Assembly (NCBI GenBank): GCA_910576535.1
Contig: CAJTKK010000004.1
Coordinates: forward strand, 1 to 64,000
DNA length: 64,000 nucleotides
Reading direction: 5' to 3'
Source: an uncultured Lachnospiraceae bacterium
Lineage (GTDB): Bacteria > Bacillota > Clostridia > Lachnospirales > Lachnospiraceae
A model generated the notes under the pieces. It saw only the letters and a list, made by a program, of their open reading frames with translations. It was not told the DNA's origin and ran no database searches. The translations under genes and the position numbers were made by a program. Position 1 is the stretch's first letter. Every line of letters starts with the position of its first letter. This document shows, piece by piece, positions 54,359 through 63,113 of this stretch.

Positions 54359-55117
54359 ATGAAAGAGCAATTATATACCATCCCTTTGAATGATGCCATA
54401 AATGCCAACGATGAATGCCCCTTTTGCTTTATAGAAAGAAATGTAGAACAAGACTTGCTGGATTTTGTGTTAGGATCTGGTTCCTCTTATATGGAAAGCG
54501 ATGTTCGCGAAGCTACGGACAAAGCCGGGTTTTGCCGGAACCATTTCAAAAAAATGTTTGATTACGGAAACACTTTGGGGAACGGCTGGATTTTGAAAAC
54601 TCATTTTCTCCGCCTAAATCAAGATATGAAGTCCCAGTTCCAATCTTTTACCCCGCAGAAGACTCCTCTTATGGGGAAACTGAAAAAAAATGCCGGGGCA
54701 GGAAACCCTATCGGACTCTGGGCGCAAGAACAGGAAAAATCCTGTTATATATGCAAACGTTTTGCGGATACTTATGACCGTTATCTGGATACTTTTTTTG
54801 TCATGTATAAAAAAGACGGGGAATTCCGCCGCCGGATACAATCCGGCAAAGGATTCTGTCTGCCTCATTTCGGGGATTTATGCACGGCAGCGGAAACAAA
54901 GCTAAACGACAAGGAAAAAGCGGAATTCTTCCCGGTGATTTTTTCACTGATGGAGAAAAATATGCAGCGGCTTTCCGATGACGTGGCATGGCTGGTGGAA
55001 AAATTTGATTACCGGAACCATGCGGCGGACTGGAAAAACTCTAAAGACGCTGTGCAAAGGGGAATGCAAAAATTAACCGGCGGCTATCCTGCCGACGACC
55101 CATATAAAATGAAATAA
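54359..55117 (+). CDS. DUF6062 family protein with duplicated Cys/His modules
   Basis: A 252-residue soluble protein of unknown function (DUF6062). It contains two equal modules: CPFC (Cys20, Cys23) with FCRNH (Cys59, His62), and CYIC (Cys129, Cys132) with FCLPH (Cys167, His170). The spacing CxxC-N35-CxxH versus CxxC-N34-CxxH indicates an internal duplication and suggests two metal sites, probably zinc. It is expressed from tandem TATAAT-containing repeats at 54316-54330, with GGAG upstream of the ATG, divergent from the chemoreceptor. Confidence 0.85.
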   Translation: MKEQLYTIPLNDAINANDECPFCFIERNVEQDLLDFVLGSGSSYMESDVREATDKAGFCRNHFKKMFDYGNTLGNGWILKTHFLRLNQDMKSQFQSFTPQKTPLMGKLKKNAGAGNPIGLWAQEQEKSCYICKRFADTYDRYLDTFFVMYKKDGEFRRRIQSGKGFCLPHFGDLCTAAETKLNDKEKAEFFPVIFSLMEKNMQRLSDDVAWLVEKFDYRNHAADWKNSKDAVQRGMQKLTGGYPADDPYKMK

Positions 55118-55159
55118 ACATAACAGCTTTCCCCTTCCGGAGCGGAATGCGCCAGCTCC

Positions 55160-56494
55160 TTAATACCTATACTTTTTTTGCTTAACCCTTAGGAAAAACA
55201 CCGTCACGGTCACTGCCATCATCTCTGCAGCTACAATGGAAACCCAGATTCCGTCTACTTTCCAGAATACAGGGAAAATCAAAACGGCAAATATCTGGAA
55301 CACCATGGTTCTCATAAAAGAGATTGCGGCTGAAACAGGCCCGTCATTCAAAGCTGTGAAAAAAGAAGAACCCATAATCGTAAATCCTGCAAACAGGAAC
55401 GAAAAAGAAAAAATCTCAAACGCCCGGACAGTCAAACCACACAGCCCCTCATCATAACCTGCAAAAATCCGGGCGATAGGCTCTGTCAATAAATATGCCG
55501 CCCCAAACATTGCTGCCGCAAATACGCCAATCAGGGTAAGGCTTCTTTTTAAAATCCCCTTTAGCTCATTGCTGTTCCCTGCGCCATAATGATAGCTGAT
55601 CACCGGGGCTGTCCCTACCGAATAGCCAATAAATGCCGCCTGGAACACCAGGCTGACATACATCAGGATGCCGTAAGCCGCTATGCCGTCCTCTCCGGCA
55701 TATTTTAATAGCTGCCCATTGTAAAGTATGCTCACTACCGATATCGAAATATTGCTCATTAACTCTGACGAACCGTTCACACAGGCTTTTACAAGCGTTG
55801 ACCCGTCAAAGCCCGTTTTCCCAAGCCTTAAGAGGCTGCTGTTAGGCCGCAGGAAATAAATAGCCGGAATGATCCCCCCAACAAACTGGCTCATAGCCGT
55901 TGCTGCGGCTGCTCCCGCAAGCCCCCATCCAAGCGCCGCTACAAACAGGGCATCTAATGCCATGTTCGTTACCCCGGCGGCAATCGTCACGGCAAGCCCA
56001 AGACCAGGTTTTCCCGCCGTGGCGAACAAGCATTGGAACTCGTATTGAAGAATATAAGCCGGAACCGCTACCAGAATAATACGTCCATAAATCATGCTGT
56101 TCTCCAAAAGCTGCCCTTTTGCACCAAGAAAAACAGCGAATGGCCGGATAAGAATAGCGCCCAAAACTGACAGCCCAATACCGCAGAACACAGATGCATA
56201 CACAATAAGGGAAAACTGAGCGTTTGCCTTTTCCTGTTTTCCCTCCCCCATTGTCTTCGCAATAAGAGCGCCTCCGCCTGTCCCAAACATGAAGCCTGCA
56301 GAACCAAGTATCATCAAAAAAGGCATTATAAAATTAACTGCAGTAAATGGGATTTTGCCAACAAAATTCGATACAAAAAAACCATCAACCACTCCATATA
56401 CAGAAGTAAACACCAGCATAACGACAGATGGCCAGGTAAACTGCAATAGCTTCTTACAATTAAAATGATCCGATAATTGAATATCCATTTTCAT
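55160..56494 (-). CDS. MATE family efflux transporter
   Basis: A 444-residue membrane protein with 12 helices in two similar halves. Features of the MATE family are the N-terminal FTWPSVVMLVFTSVYGVVDG, GTGGGALIAKTMGEGKQEKA, QCLFATAGKPGLG, and the second-half VGTAPVISYHYGAGNSNELK. It exports cationic drugs or metabolites using Na+ or H+. It is co-transcribed behind a MarR regulator, implying drug-induced expression. AGGAG is followed by three consecutive ATG; the third (56494) is best spaced. Confidence 0.92.
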   Translation of the reverse strand: MKMDIQLSDHFNCKKLLQFTWPSVVMLVFTSVYGVVDGFFVSNFVGKIPFTAVNFIMPFLMILGSAGFMFGTGGGALIAKTMGEGKQEKANAQFSLIVYASVFCGIGLSVLGAILIRPFAVFLGAKGQLLENSMIYGRIILVAVPAYILQYEFQCLFATAGKPGLGLAVTIAAGVTNMALDALFVAALGWGLAGAAAATAMSQFVGGIIPAIYFLRPNSSLLRLGKTGFDGSTLVKACVNGSSELMSNISISVVSILYNGQLLKYAGEDGIAAYGILMYVSLVFQAAFIGYSVGTAPVISYHYGAGNSNELKGILKRSLTLIGVFAAAMFGAAYLLTEPIARIFAGYDEGLCGLTVRAFEIFSFSFLFAGFTIMGSSFFTALNDGPVSAAISFMRTMVFQIFAVLIFPVFWKVDGIWVSIVAAEMMAVTVTVFFLRVKQKKYRY

Positions 56495-56581
56495 CATCAT
56501 ACTCCTTTCTTAACGTACCGGTCTGCATCGGAAAACACCGCTTTATGATTCAAAAAATGCAACCGCCCAGCCTCCCCTTTA

Positions 56582-57013
56582 TCAAATCCTTTCCGCCCTT
56601 TTCCTTAAATCAGTTAAAAATTGTTCCGTAAGCTTAAGATAAGCTTCCATATCTTCTTCCGCCCAGGATTCAAAAATATCGTTTTCCATTTCTATGATAC
56701 GCAATGCCGTTTTTTCTGCCAAAGCTTTGCCCCTATCTGTCAGGCAAACATTTTTTGCCCTTGCCCCGGCATTTTCCAGATACAAAACCCCCTCCTTTTC
56801 CAGCTTCCTGACTGCTGAATTAACAGTCTGCTTGCTTAACCCTGAATAAAGACAGATTTCCTGCAGCAGACGACTGTCTCCCTGATCGCAGATAGCATAT
56901 AGGATTCTCATTGCACTGTCTGAAAGGCCTAATTTTAAAGAAATCCCATGATAAACCGCTTCCGTCTCCCCAAACAAATAATTATATCTTTTTAATTTTT
57001 TGAATTCCTTCAC
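56582..57013 (-). CDS. MarR family transcriptional regulator
   Basis: A 143-residue winged-helix repressor. The DNA-binding part is DQGDSRLLQEICLYSGLSKQ with TVNSAVRKLEKEGVLYLE, then the wing and LTDRGKALAEKTA. It should dimerise and bind the two GTACGA-type operators in its own promoter, repressing itself and the MATE pump. Start codon is GTG, 6 nt after AGGAGG. Ligands that release it are unknown. Confidence 0.9.
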   Translation of the reverse strand: MKEFKKLKRYNYLFGETEAVYHGISLKLGLSDSAMRILYAICDQGDSRLLQEICLYSGLSKQTVNSAVRKLEKEGVLYLENAGARAKNVCLTDRGKALAEKTALRIIEMENDIFESWAEEDMEAYLKLTEQFLTDLRKRAERI

Positions 57014-57028
57014 AACACACCTCCTTAA

Positions 57029-57078
57029 GTACGAAATCGTACAAACGCCATTTTAGTACGAAATCATACCTATGTCAA
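57029..57078 (-). promoter_or_regulatory. MarR-MATE promoter with two operators
   Basis: On minus, TTGACA (57073-57078) and TAAAAT (57050-57055) are 17 bp apart. Two copies of a 14-bp dyad lie at 57056-57069 (inside the spacer) and 57029-57042 (just after the start of transcription): GTACGAAATCATAC and GTACGAAATCGTAC. They are 27 bp apart, about 2.5 helical turns, and are ideal sites for the MarR repressor. Confidence 0.8.
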
Positions 57079-57079
57079 G

Positions 57080-57370
57080 AGAAAAATGCATACTTTTTCA
57101 TACCCGGATCCTATCAGAAAATTTATATCCGGGCATGTATCCTTTTGTCCACTGAAAGTAACATAGATACTGGAAATCCAATTGACCTAAAATTGTAAGG
57201 AAAATATAAGATATGGTAAATCCGATATGCAAACTTTGAATCGTACGGCAGCAAAACATCTTGCAGAAAATATTATGGCCGGGATGCCTTATTGGGCATA
57301 AGAAATAGAACATGCCAAAGCAGTGCGTAAATAATGACGGTATCATTGCTATTGACGGGAACCCCTGGAA
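57080..57370. other. Non-coding spacer between MarR and TetR genes
   Basis: No supported gene. A 7-base inverted repeat CCCGGAT / ATCCGGG lies at 57103-57133 without a T-run. A 24-codon frame on plus (57227-57301) and an 82-codon shadow frame on minus have no ribosome binding site or recognisable similarity. It may contain a decayed gene. Confidence 0.4.
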
Positions 57371-57979
57371 TCATAGCGCGCGGTATGCCATTTTTTTCAG
57401 CATGTCCAGATAAGCCTTTACTTCCTCATTCATCATATCCGGATGGAACGAATTCTCCAGGAAATGGTCTTCCATCAGCCCCCTCAGCGTGTATCCGATC
57501 ACCGCATTCAGCCTCGCCACATCCACCCCGGGGGCAAACCGTGTCAAATCCGCCCGTTTCATAAAAGCCTCTTCCGCTTCCGGAAGCGCATTCCTCTTTT
57601 CTTCCGTAGCGTATAACGCTTCTTTTACATTCTCATAACGGATACTATCCAAGAACAACTGCATATAAGGATAATTTTTCAGCACCTGCATTTTGGCGTT
57701 TTCCCGTTTTTTCACTAACTCAAAAAAATCATCTTCTTCCCCGCCCATGCAGCCGGACAGTTCCAGCAGCATAAAACGTACACTGTAATCATATAAAAAT
57801 GTATATAATCCCAATTTATTCACAAAGTAATGAAACAGCAGCCCTTTGCTGATTCCCGCCTCAGCCACAATATCGTCCGTACTCGCATGACGGTAACCGT
57901 TTAGTGCAAAAACCTTTAAGGACGCATTGATCATACGGTCCTGTTTCTCTTTTTTTAAGTCAAAAAATTTTTCATTCAT
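57371..57979 (-). CDS. TetR family transcriptional regulator
   Basis: A 202-residue regulator. The N-terminal helix-turn-helix is MINASLKVFALNGYRHASTD with DIVAEAGISKGLLFHYFVNK, the usual TetR motif. The C-terminal ligand domain is helical with no recognisable subfamily. It is alone on minus and divergent from the acidic protein gene; a GACTTTA direct-repeat/AGTC dyad in the shared promoter region is a candidate operator. Ribosome binding site GGGG about 8 nt before the ATG. Confidence 0.9.
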   Translation of the reverse strand: MNEKFFDLKKEKQDRMINASLKVFALNGYRHASTDDIVAEAGISKGLLFHYFVNKLGLYTFLYDYSVRFMLLELSGCMGGEEDDFFELVKKRENAKMQVLKNYPYMQLFLDSIRYENVKEALYATEEKRNALPEAEEAFMKRADLTRFAPGVDVARLNAVIGYTLRGLMEDHFLENSFHPDMMNEEVKAYLDMLKKMAYRAL

Positions 57980-58046
57980 ATGTTTTTCCCCAAAACCTTT
58001 TATCCGGAAATAACAGGCGCTTTTTTCTTTTCCGCCAGTCTATGTA

Positions 58047-58076
58047 TTGACTTTATGAGTCGGACTTTAATATAAC
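58047..58076 (+). promoter_or_regulatory. Candidate promoter with TetR-like operator
   Basis: On plus, TTGACT (58047-58052) and TATAAC (58071-58076) are 18 bp apart. Between them lie GACTTTA twice, 14 bp apart (58049, 58063), and the palindromes GACT-N5-AGTC and AGTCGGACT. The position suits control by the divergent TetR regulator of the acidic protein gene, itself, or both. Confidence 0.5.
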
Positions 58077-58204
58077 ATATTTGACGGAGGCGCACAAGAA
58101 AGAATTCTGAAAATAAATATATATTTTTATACATAATCTCTTTTCAATTTGAGAAAATAGTATTAATATATTCCTATAACTGTGAAATTGAAAGGAGTAC
58201 ATGT

Positions 58205-58612
58205 ATGGCTAAAAAGTTCGGTAAATTTTTAATGTTTACTGCATTCGCCGGGGCAGCCGCAGCAGGCGCTTATTATTATTTGCAGAATAAGAATTCTTCT
58301 TGTCCGGAAGATTTGGATGACGATGATGATTATGACAGCTTCAGCAGCGATTTAGGTGATGACACGGAGGACGATGACGGCTCCCGCAATTATGTAGACC
58401 TTGACCTGGAAAAGGTGGAAAATGCAGTTTCTAATGCAGCAGATACGGCAAAAGACGCGGTAAAAGATGCTGTGGAAACAGCGGGGGATGCAGTAAAGGA
58501 TGCCGCCGAAACAGCAAAAGAAGCCGCAAAGGATGTTGCCGAAACCACAGAAGCAAAAGTGGAAGAGTTTTTCGATGACGATGACGACGACAATTCCGCT
58601 GATTCGGTCTAA
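58205..58612 (+). CDS. Acidic membrane-anchored protein with Ala/Lys-Asp repeats
   Basis: A 135-residue protein of no recognised family. Residues 7-26 form a hydrophobic, Ala-rich helix (signal anchor). Next is a very acidic stretch (DLDDDDDYDSFSSDLGDDTEDDD), then about 60 residues of imperfect 7-11-residue repeats of the AKDAVKDAVETAGDAVKDA type, an amphipathic helix like those in LEA, apolipoprotein or YtxH-type stress proteins, and a final Asp run (FFDDDDDDNSAD). It has AAAGGAG 7 nt before the ATG. It may protect or shape the membrane under stress, or bind cations; this is inference. Confidence 0.75.
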   Translation: MAKKFGKFLMFTAFAGAAAAGAYYYLQNKNSSCPEDLDDDDDYDSFSSDLGDDTEDDDGSRNYVDLDLEKVENAVSNAADTAKDAVKDAVETAGDAVKDAAETAKEAAKDVAETTEAKVEEFFDDDDDDNSADSV

Positions 58613-58753
58613 GCATATCAGGCGGATCCAGCAATATCCAAGCCCCTTCGCGATGTAATGTTTCGGATCTGAGCGGAGGCAGGCAGGGTTATTTTTTATT
58701 ATTTCTGACAAAGGAGCTGCAATGGATACTGAATATCCATATGCAGTTCTTCT

Positions 58754-60187
58754 TTATTGCCTTCTATGCGGCAGGCTCCCCCAAGCATCCCAAAGCCGTC
58801 TAAGCCCCTCCGCAATCTGTTCCTTCCCAAGAGATGCATAGCCTAAGATCACAGTATCCGCTTTCCACAGAGGGGCTATCTCCCCGACACAGAATTCAGA
58901 AAGCCCATAGACCCTTACCCCGGCGTCCGCCGCCGCTTTTGTCAGTTCCCTTTCTTCCGTACCCGTCTTATCCTGCAAGAGGATATGAAGCCCCGCATTC
59001 TCACCGGAAATCATAAACCTTTTTTCCATGCCTTTCAGCCCGTTTAAAAGCAGATCGTGTTTTTCCCGGTATATCTTCCGCATCCTGTTAAGATGCCGCT
59101 CAAAATGCCCCTTTCCAATAAATTCATTTAAAATCCTTTGGTCTATCCGGGAGACAGTATTGGAATAAAAAGAGCAATTCTCTTCATAAACCTGCAGCAG
59201 CGGCAAAGGGAGAACCATATAACCCATACGGATAGCCGGCGCAATAGACTTGGAAAAAGTCCCCATATAAATTACTTTTCCTGCCCTGTCGGAAGACTGC
59301 AGGGACGGCACAGGTTTCCCTTTAAACCTGAACTCGCTGTCATAGTCGTCCTCTATCAGGTACCTCCCCTGCTTTTCCCCAGCCCACTTTAGCAGTTCCA
59401 GCCTGCGGCCTATCGGCATGACAATCCCTGTCGGATACTGATGGGAAGGCATAACATAAGCCACATCCGCCCCGCTTTCATAAAGCCCTTCCGCGCTCAT
59501 TCCGCTGCCATCCATGGCAATTGGGCTGATGCGGTAAGCAAAAGAATCGAAAATACGGTATGCCCTCCGGTAAGTAGGATTCTCCATGGCAATTTTTACA
59601 TGCCTGCCCAGAATTTTTTCCAGCAGCATAAGAAGGTAATCGTTTCCGGCGCCTATGATAATCTGTTCCGGCAGGCAGTTCACCCCTCTGGAATTATGAA
59701 GATAATGGGCAATCGTTTCCCTCAGGCTGTAATCCCCCTTTGGCGAACCGGGAATAAAAATATCGCTGTTAGCATCCACAAGAATATTTTTGGTGATCTT
59801 CTTCCAGGTGGCATAGGGAAAAGCCGACATATCTATCGTATTAGGGGAAAAGTCATAAGCAAATTCTCTTTTTCCCTGCGCCTCTTTCCCCCTCCATGCT
59901 TCCTGGATGTTCTCTTCTTTCCCCAAGTCAAACAGTTCCTCCGCCTGGCAGACAAAATGCCCCCTATATGGCCTCGCTTCTATATATCCTTCGGATACAA
60001 GCTGTCCATATGCCAGTTCCACTGTGCTTCTCGATACCTGGAGGAACTCCGCCAGGAAACGGACAGAGGGAAGCCTCTCTCCCTGAAGAAGCTTCCCTTC
60101 CCTTATTTCCTGTTTCATATGCAAATAAATTTGTTCATACAAATGCTTCCCGGTATCACGGCGCAGCGCAATTGTCAAATCATTCAT
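58754..60187 (-). CDS. MocR/PdxR-type regulator (GntR helix-turn-helix + aminotransferase domain)
   Basis: A 477-residue fusion. Residues 1-75 are a GntR winged helix (HLYEQIYLHMKQEIREGKL, LPSVRFLAEFLQVSRSTVELAY). Residues 110-477 are a fold-type I PLP aminotransferase domain with IIGAGNDYLLMLLEKIL, YVMPSHQYPTG, LIEDDYDSEFRF and the PLP Lys in MGTFSKSIAPAIRMGY. Such regulators often control pyridoxal phosphate, GABA or other amine pathways. The start overlaps the end of the DUF2225 gene by 4 nt, an unusual coupling. Confidence 0.93.
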   Translation of the reverse strand: MNDLTIALRRDTGKHLYEQIYLHMKQEIREGKLLQGERLPSVRFLAEFLQVSRSTVELAYGQLVSEGYIEARPYRGHFVCQAEELFDLGKEENIQEAWRGKEAQGKREFAYDFSPNTIDMSAFPYATWKKITKNILVDANSDIFIPGSPKGDYSLRETIAHYLHNSRGVNCLPEQIIIGAGNDYLLMLLEKILGRHVKIAMENPTYRRAYRIFDSFAYRISPIAMDGSGMSAEGLYESGADVAYVMPSHQYPTGIVMPIGRRLELLKWAGEKQGRYLIEDDYDSEFRFKGKPVPSLQSSDRAGKVIYMGTFSKSIAPAIRMGYMVLPLPLLQVYEENCSFYSNTVSRIDQRILNEFIGKGHFERHLNRMRKIYREKHDLLLNGLKGMEKRFMISGENAGLHILLQDKTGTEERELTKAAADAGVRVYGLSEFCVGEIAPLWKADTVILGYASLGKEQIAEGLRRLWDAWGSLPHRRQ

Positions 60188-61065
60188 CCCTGCCCGCCAT
60201 TCCCTGATGCATTCTTCATCTTAATCTGCTTCATAATCTGATCCCGGAGCGTGCGCGCCCTATCCTTCATCCTGGCATTTGCGTTAGGGGAAGTGATGAC
60301 TCCGCCGATTAATTTAGCAGCCACATCGTACTGTTCAAATTTCATCGCGGTAACGGCAATCACATAGTCCACCGTTGACTCATCCATGCCGCACATAGGA
60401 AAGCTCTCCGACTGCCTTGCCGTAAGAAACCCGTCCAATGCACTTTTTAAAAACTCTTTTTCCTCTTCATCTATCTTCTTTTTCTTGTCCGCATACCCCT
60501 CTTCTTCTTTGTCAAGGTGTTCGCCTTTCCCTCTCAAAAGCCATGCTGTTTTTAAACAGATATATGCTTTTTCGCTCGGCTTTGCCATCTTTACAATCGC
60601 GTTGGCCAAAGCGAGTTTATAACGTTCTAAAGCTTCATCATACGTATAAATTTCCCTCTTGTCCTCATCCCTCGGACGGAAATTCACGGAAATTTTTTCT
60701 TTAATAAACTTTGCCTGCGGCAATGTCAAAAATTTGAAATAACGGCTTAACGCAGCATAACCACAACGCGGGCATAGAATTACATCATATTTCAGGGTAT
60801 CCATATGCTCATATTTCGGACGCAGATCCATATCGCTGCCAATCAGCCTTACCCGTCCCACCTTTACTGTTTTTACCTTAAACTCTTTGTCGCAGATAGG
60901 GCATGTATGCGACTTGTTAAACAAAAAATCCTGTTCATGAAATGCGGGAAGCGCCGGTTTTGCCTCTGCCGCCTTTTTATCATCCTCCCCAGGGGTTTCA
61001 TATAAATCCATATTTTCCAAAGAGCCTAATCCAAACCGGCTCAATCCAGATAACAATCCTGCCAT
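60184..61065 (-). CDS. DUF2225 family protein
   Basis: A 293-residue soluble protein of the uncharacterised DUF2225 family. Two zinc-ribbon half-sites are visible: HTCPICDKEF near residue 57 and ILCPRCGYAALSRYF near residue 100. The C-terminal half is helical and TPR-like (AYICLKTAWLLRGKG, ...). A role in protein or RNA handling is possible but unknown. It has GGAGG before the ATG and lies downstream of glnS. Confidence 0.85.
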   Translation of the reverse strand: MAGLLSGLSRFGLGSLENMDLYETPGEDDKKAAEAKPALPAFHEQDFLFNKSHTCPICDKEFKVKTVKVGRVRLIGSDMDLRPKYEHMDTLKYDVILCPRCGYAALSRYFKFLTLPQAKFIKEKISVNFRPRDEDKREIYTYDEALERYKLALANAIVKMAKPSEKAYICLKTAWLLRGKGEHLDKEEEGYADKKKKIDEEEKEFLKSALDGFLTARQSESFPMCGMDESTVDYVIAVTAMKFEQYDVAAKLIGGVITSPNANARMKDRARTLRDQIMKQIKMKNASGNGGQG

Positions 61066-61192
61066 ATTTTAAACCTCCAAAACCGCTTTCTTTCCTTCCG
61101 TTTCTTAATTCCATAGGCAACGGCCCAAGCCATCCATTTGGCCTTAACGGCTGCCACAAGTGTCGAATGCCCCGCTGCCTGTGGCGGGATTT

Positions 61193-62902
61193 CTAATTTT
61201 TAGGCAGTACATAAGAACTTTTCAGCGATACGATCCTATTAAAGACAAGCGCACCTTCTTTGGAATCCTTGCAGTCCACGCAGAAATACCCTTGACGGAC
61301 AAACTGGAAACTGTCGAATTCTTCCGCATCTGCAAGCGCCGGCTCAAGATAGCAGTCCTTCAATACTGTCAAGGAACTGGGGTTCAAATTCAGTGAACCG
61401 TCCTCATTATATACGCCCTTTTCTTCATCAATGATATTCTCATACAGCCTGACTTCCGCCTTTACTGCTTGTAAGGCAGGTACCCAATGTATTGTGCCTT
61501 TTACTTTTCTCCCCGTAAATCCGGTTCCGCATTTCGTTTCCGGGTCATACGTACAGTGTACTTCAATCACTTTCCCATCCTCATCCTTTATGCAGCCGGT
61601 GCATTTGACAAAATAGGCATTCATCAGCCTTACTTCATTGCCCGGGTACAGCCGGAAATATTTTTTCGGCGGTTCCTCCATGAAGTCTTCCCTGTCAATA
61701 TATAATTCCCTTCCAAACGGCACTTCCCGGGTTCCCATGCTTTCATTCTCCATATTATTGGCTACCGTCAGCATTTCCGTCTGCCCTTCCGGATAATTAT
61801 CAATAATCAGTTTCAGCGGGTCAAGCGCAGCCATCATCCTGGGCTTTTTTAACTTCAGGTCTTCCCTGATGCAGTACTCTAACATGGCATAATCCACGGA
61901 AGAGTTGCTTTTGGATACCCCGCACAAATCCACAAACATTTTGATAGATTCCGGCGTAAATCCTCTTCTCCTTAATGCTGCGATTGACACAAGCCTAGGG
62001 TCATCCCAGCCATCCACGATGCCTTCTTCCACCAGTTTTTTAATATATCTTTTCCCTGTCACCACATTTGTCAGGTATAATTTCGCAAACTCAATCTGCC
62101 TGGGCGGATTAGGATATTCCAGCTCCCGCACCACCCATTCGTAAAGCGGCCTATGATCTTCAAATTCCAATGTACAGATCGAATGGGTAATCCCTTCAAT
62201 CGCATCCTCGATCGGATGGGCAAAATCATACATGGGGTATATACACCATTTTTCCCCGGTATTATGATGCGCCATATGCGCTACCCGGTAAAGAATCGGA
62301 TCACGCATATTAATATTCGGCGATTTCATGTCAATCTTCGCCCGGAGCACTTTTTCCCCATCCTGGTAAATGCCGTTTTTCATTTCTTCAAACAGTTTCA
62401 GGTTCTCTTCTATGCTTCTGTCCCGGTTCGGGTCATCTTTTCCCGGTTCCGTCAATGTCCCTCTATATTCCTTCATCTGCTCCGCCGTCAAATCTGACAC
62501 ATAAGCTTTCCCCTTTTTGATCAGTTTTACAGCGCCCTCATACATCTGTTCAAAATAATCGGAAGCAAAAAACAGCCGGTCTTCCCAGTCAGCCCCCAGC
62601 CATTCAATATCCTCTTTTATTGATTCTACAAACTCCGTCTTTTCTTTCGTCGGGTTCGTATCATCGAAACGCATGTTAAACTGCCCTTTATACTGCTTTG
62701 CCAATCCATAATTGAGCAAAATACTCTTCGCATGACCGATATGCAGATATCCGTTAGGTTCCGGCGGGAATCTGGTGTGTACCTTATCATAAACACCTTC
62801 CGCAAGGTCTTTGTCAATCATCTGCTCTATAAAATTCCTGGAAACCGTTTCTTTTTCCCCTTCTTGCTGCTGCCCGTTTTCTGTATTTACTATCTCGCTC
62901 AT
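61193..62902 (-). CDS. glnS: Glutaminyl-tRNA synthetase
   Basis: A 569-residue class I aminoacyl-tRNA synthetase charging tRNA-Gln with glutamine. The HIGH motif is in PPEPNGYLHIGHAKS (residues 54-57), the class-I KMSKS equivalent is GVSKSNSS, and the GlnRS/GluRS pattern FDDTNPTKEK is present. The C-terminal beta-barrel anticodon-binding domains are complete, ending in VSLKSSYVLPKN. Many Firmicutes lack GlnRS and use GatCAB; its presence points to one of the clostridial groups that acquired it. The start at 62902 is preceded by GGCGG; no T-box was found upstream. Confidence 0.96.
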   Translation of the reverse strand: MSEIVNTENGQQQEGEKETVSRNFIEQMIDKDLAEGVYDKVHTRFPPEPNGYLHIGHAKSILLNYGLAKQYKGQFNMRFDDTNPTKEKTEFVESIKEDIEWLGADWEDRLFFASDYFEQMYEGAVKLIKKGKAYVSDLTAEQMKEYRGTLTEPGKDDPNRDRSIEENLKLFEEMKNGIYQDGEKVLRAKIDMKSPNINMRDPILYRVAHMAHHNTGEKWCIYPMYDFAHPIEDAIEGITHSICTLEFEDHRPLYEWVVRELEYPNPPRQIEFAKLYLTNVVTGKRYIKKLVEEGIVDGWDDPRLVSIAALRRRGFTPESIKMFVDLCGVSKSNSSVDYAMLEYCIREDLKLKKPRMMAALDPLKLIIDNYPEGQTEMLTVANNMENESMGTREVPFGRELYIDREDFMEEPPKKYFRLYPGNEVRLMNAYFVKCTGCIKDEDGKVIEVHCTYDPETKCGTGFTGRKVKGTIHWVPALQAVKAEVRLYENIIDEEKGVYNEDGSLNLNPSSLTVLKDCYLEPALADAEEFDSFQFVRQGYFCVDCKDSKEGALVFNRIVSLKSSYVLPKN

Positions 62903-63079
62903 AAAATCCGCCCGCCCTAATCCCTTCCTCCGTTTATGCGGGACTACCTCCTCAAATCTATAAATATAACAACTCATATAAATCAATTATTAATTATACT
63001 ATCATAAAAAATATAAATAATAAAGATTAATTTTTTTATTGCCCGAACTTCCTTTGCTCTTCTGTATAGAATTCTTAAC

Positions 63080-63113
63080 CAAAATAGCCATCAGGCTCCC
63101 GCCCAATGGCTAT
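63080..63113 (-). terminator. Rho-independent terminator of the XRE regulator gene
   Basis: Eight-base perfect arms ATAGCCAT / ATGGCTAT (63084-63091, 63106-63113) flank 14 nt, followed by TTTT on minus. The stem begins at the stop codon of the regulator gene. Confidence 0.85.

Noticed and set aside
57227..57301. 24-codon plus-strand frame, possible gene remnant
   Set aside because: Looks coding-like but too short and has a stop close upstream; no homology that I can name.
57098..57346. 82-codon minus-strand frame between MarR and TetR genes
   Set aside because: Very Cys/Phe/Ile-rich, no ribosome binding site or family; likely chance in AT-rich DNA.
62903..63112. T-box or other tRNA-sensing leader in front of glnS
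   Set aside because: No specifier stem, AG-bulge or T-box motif; the only hairpin there is the terminator of the XRE gene.
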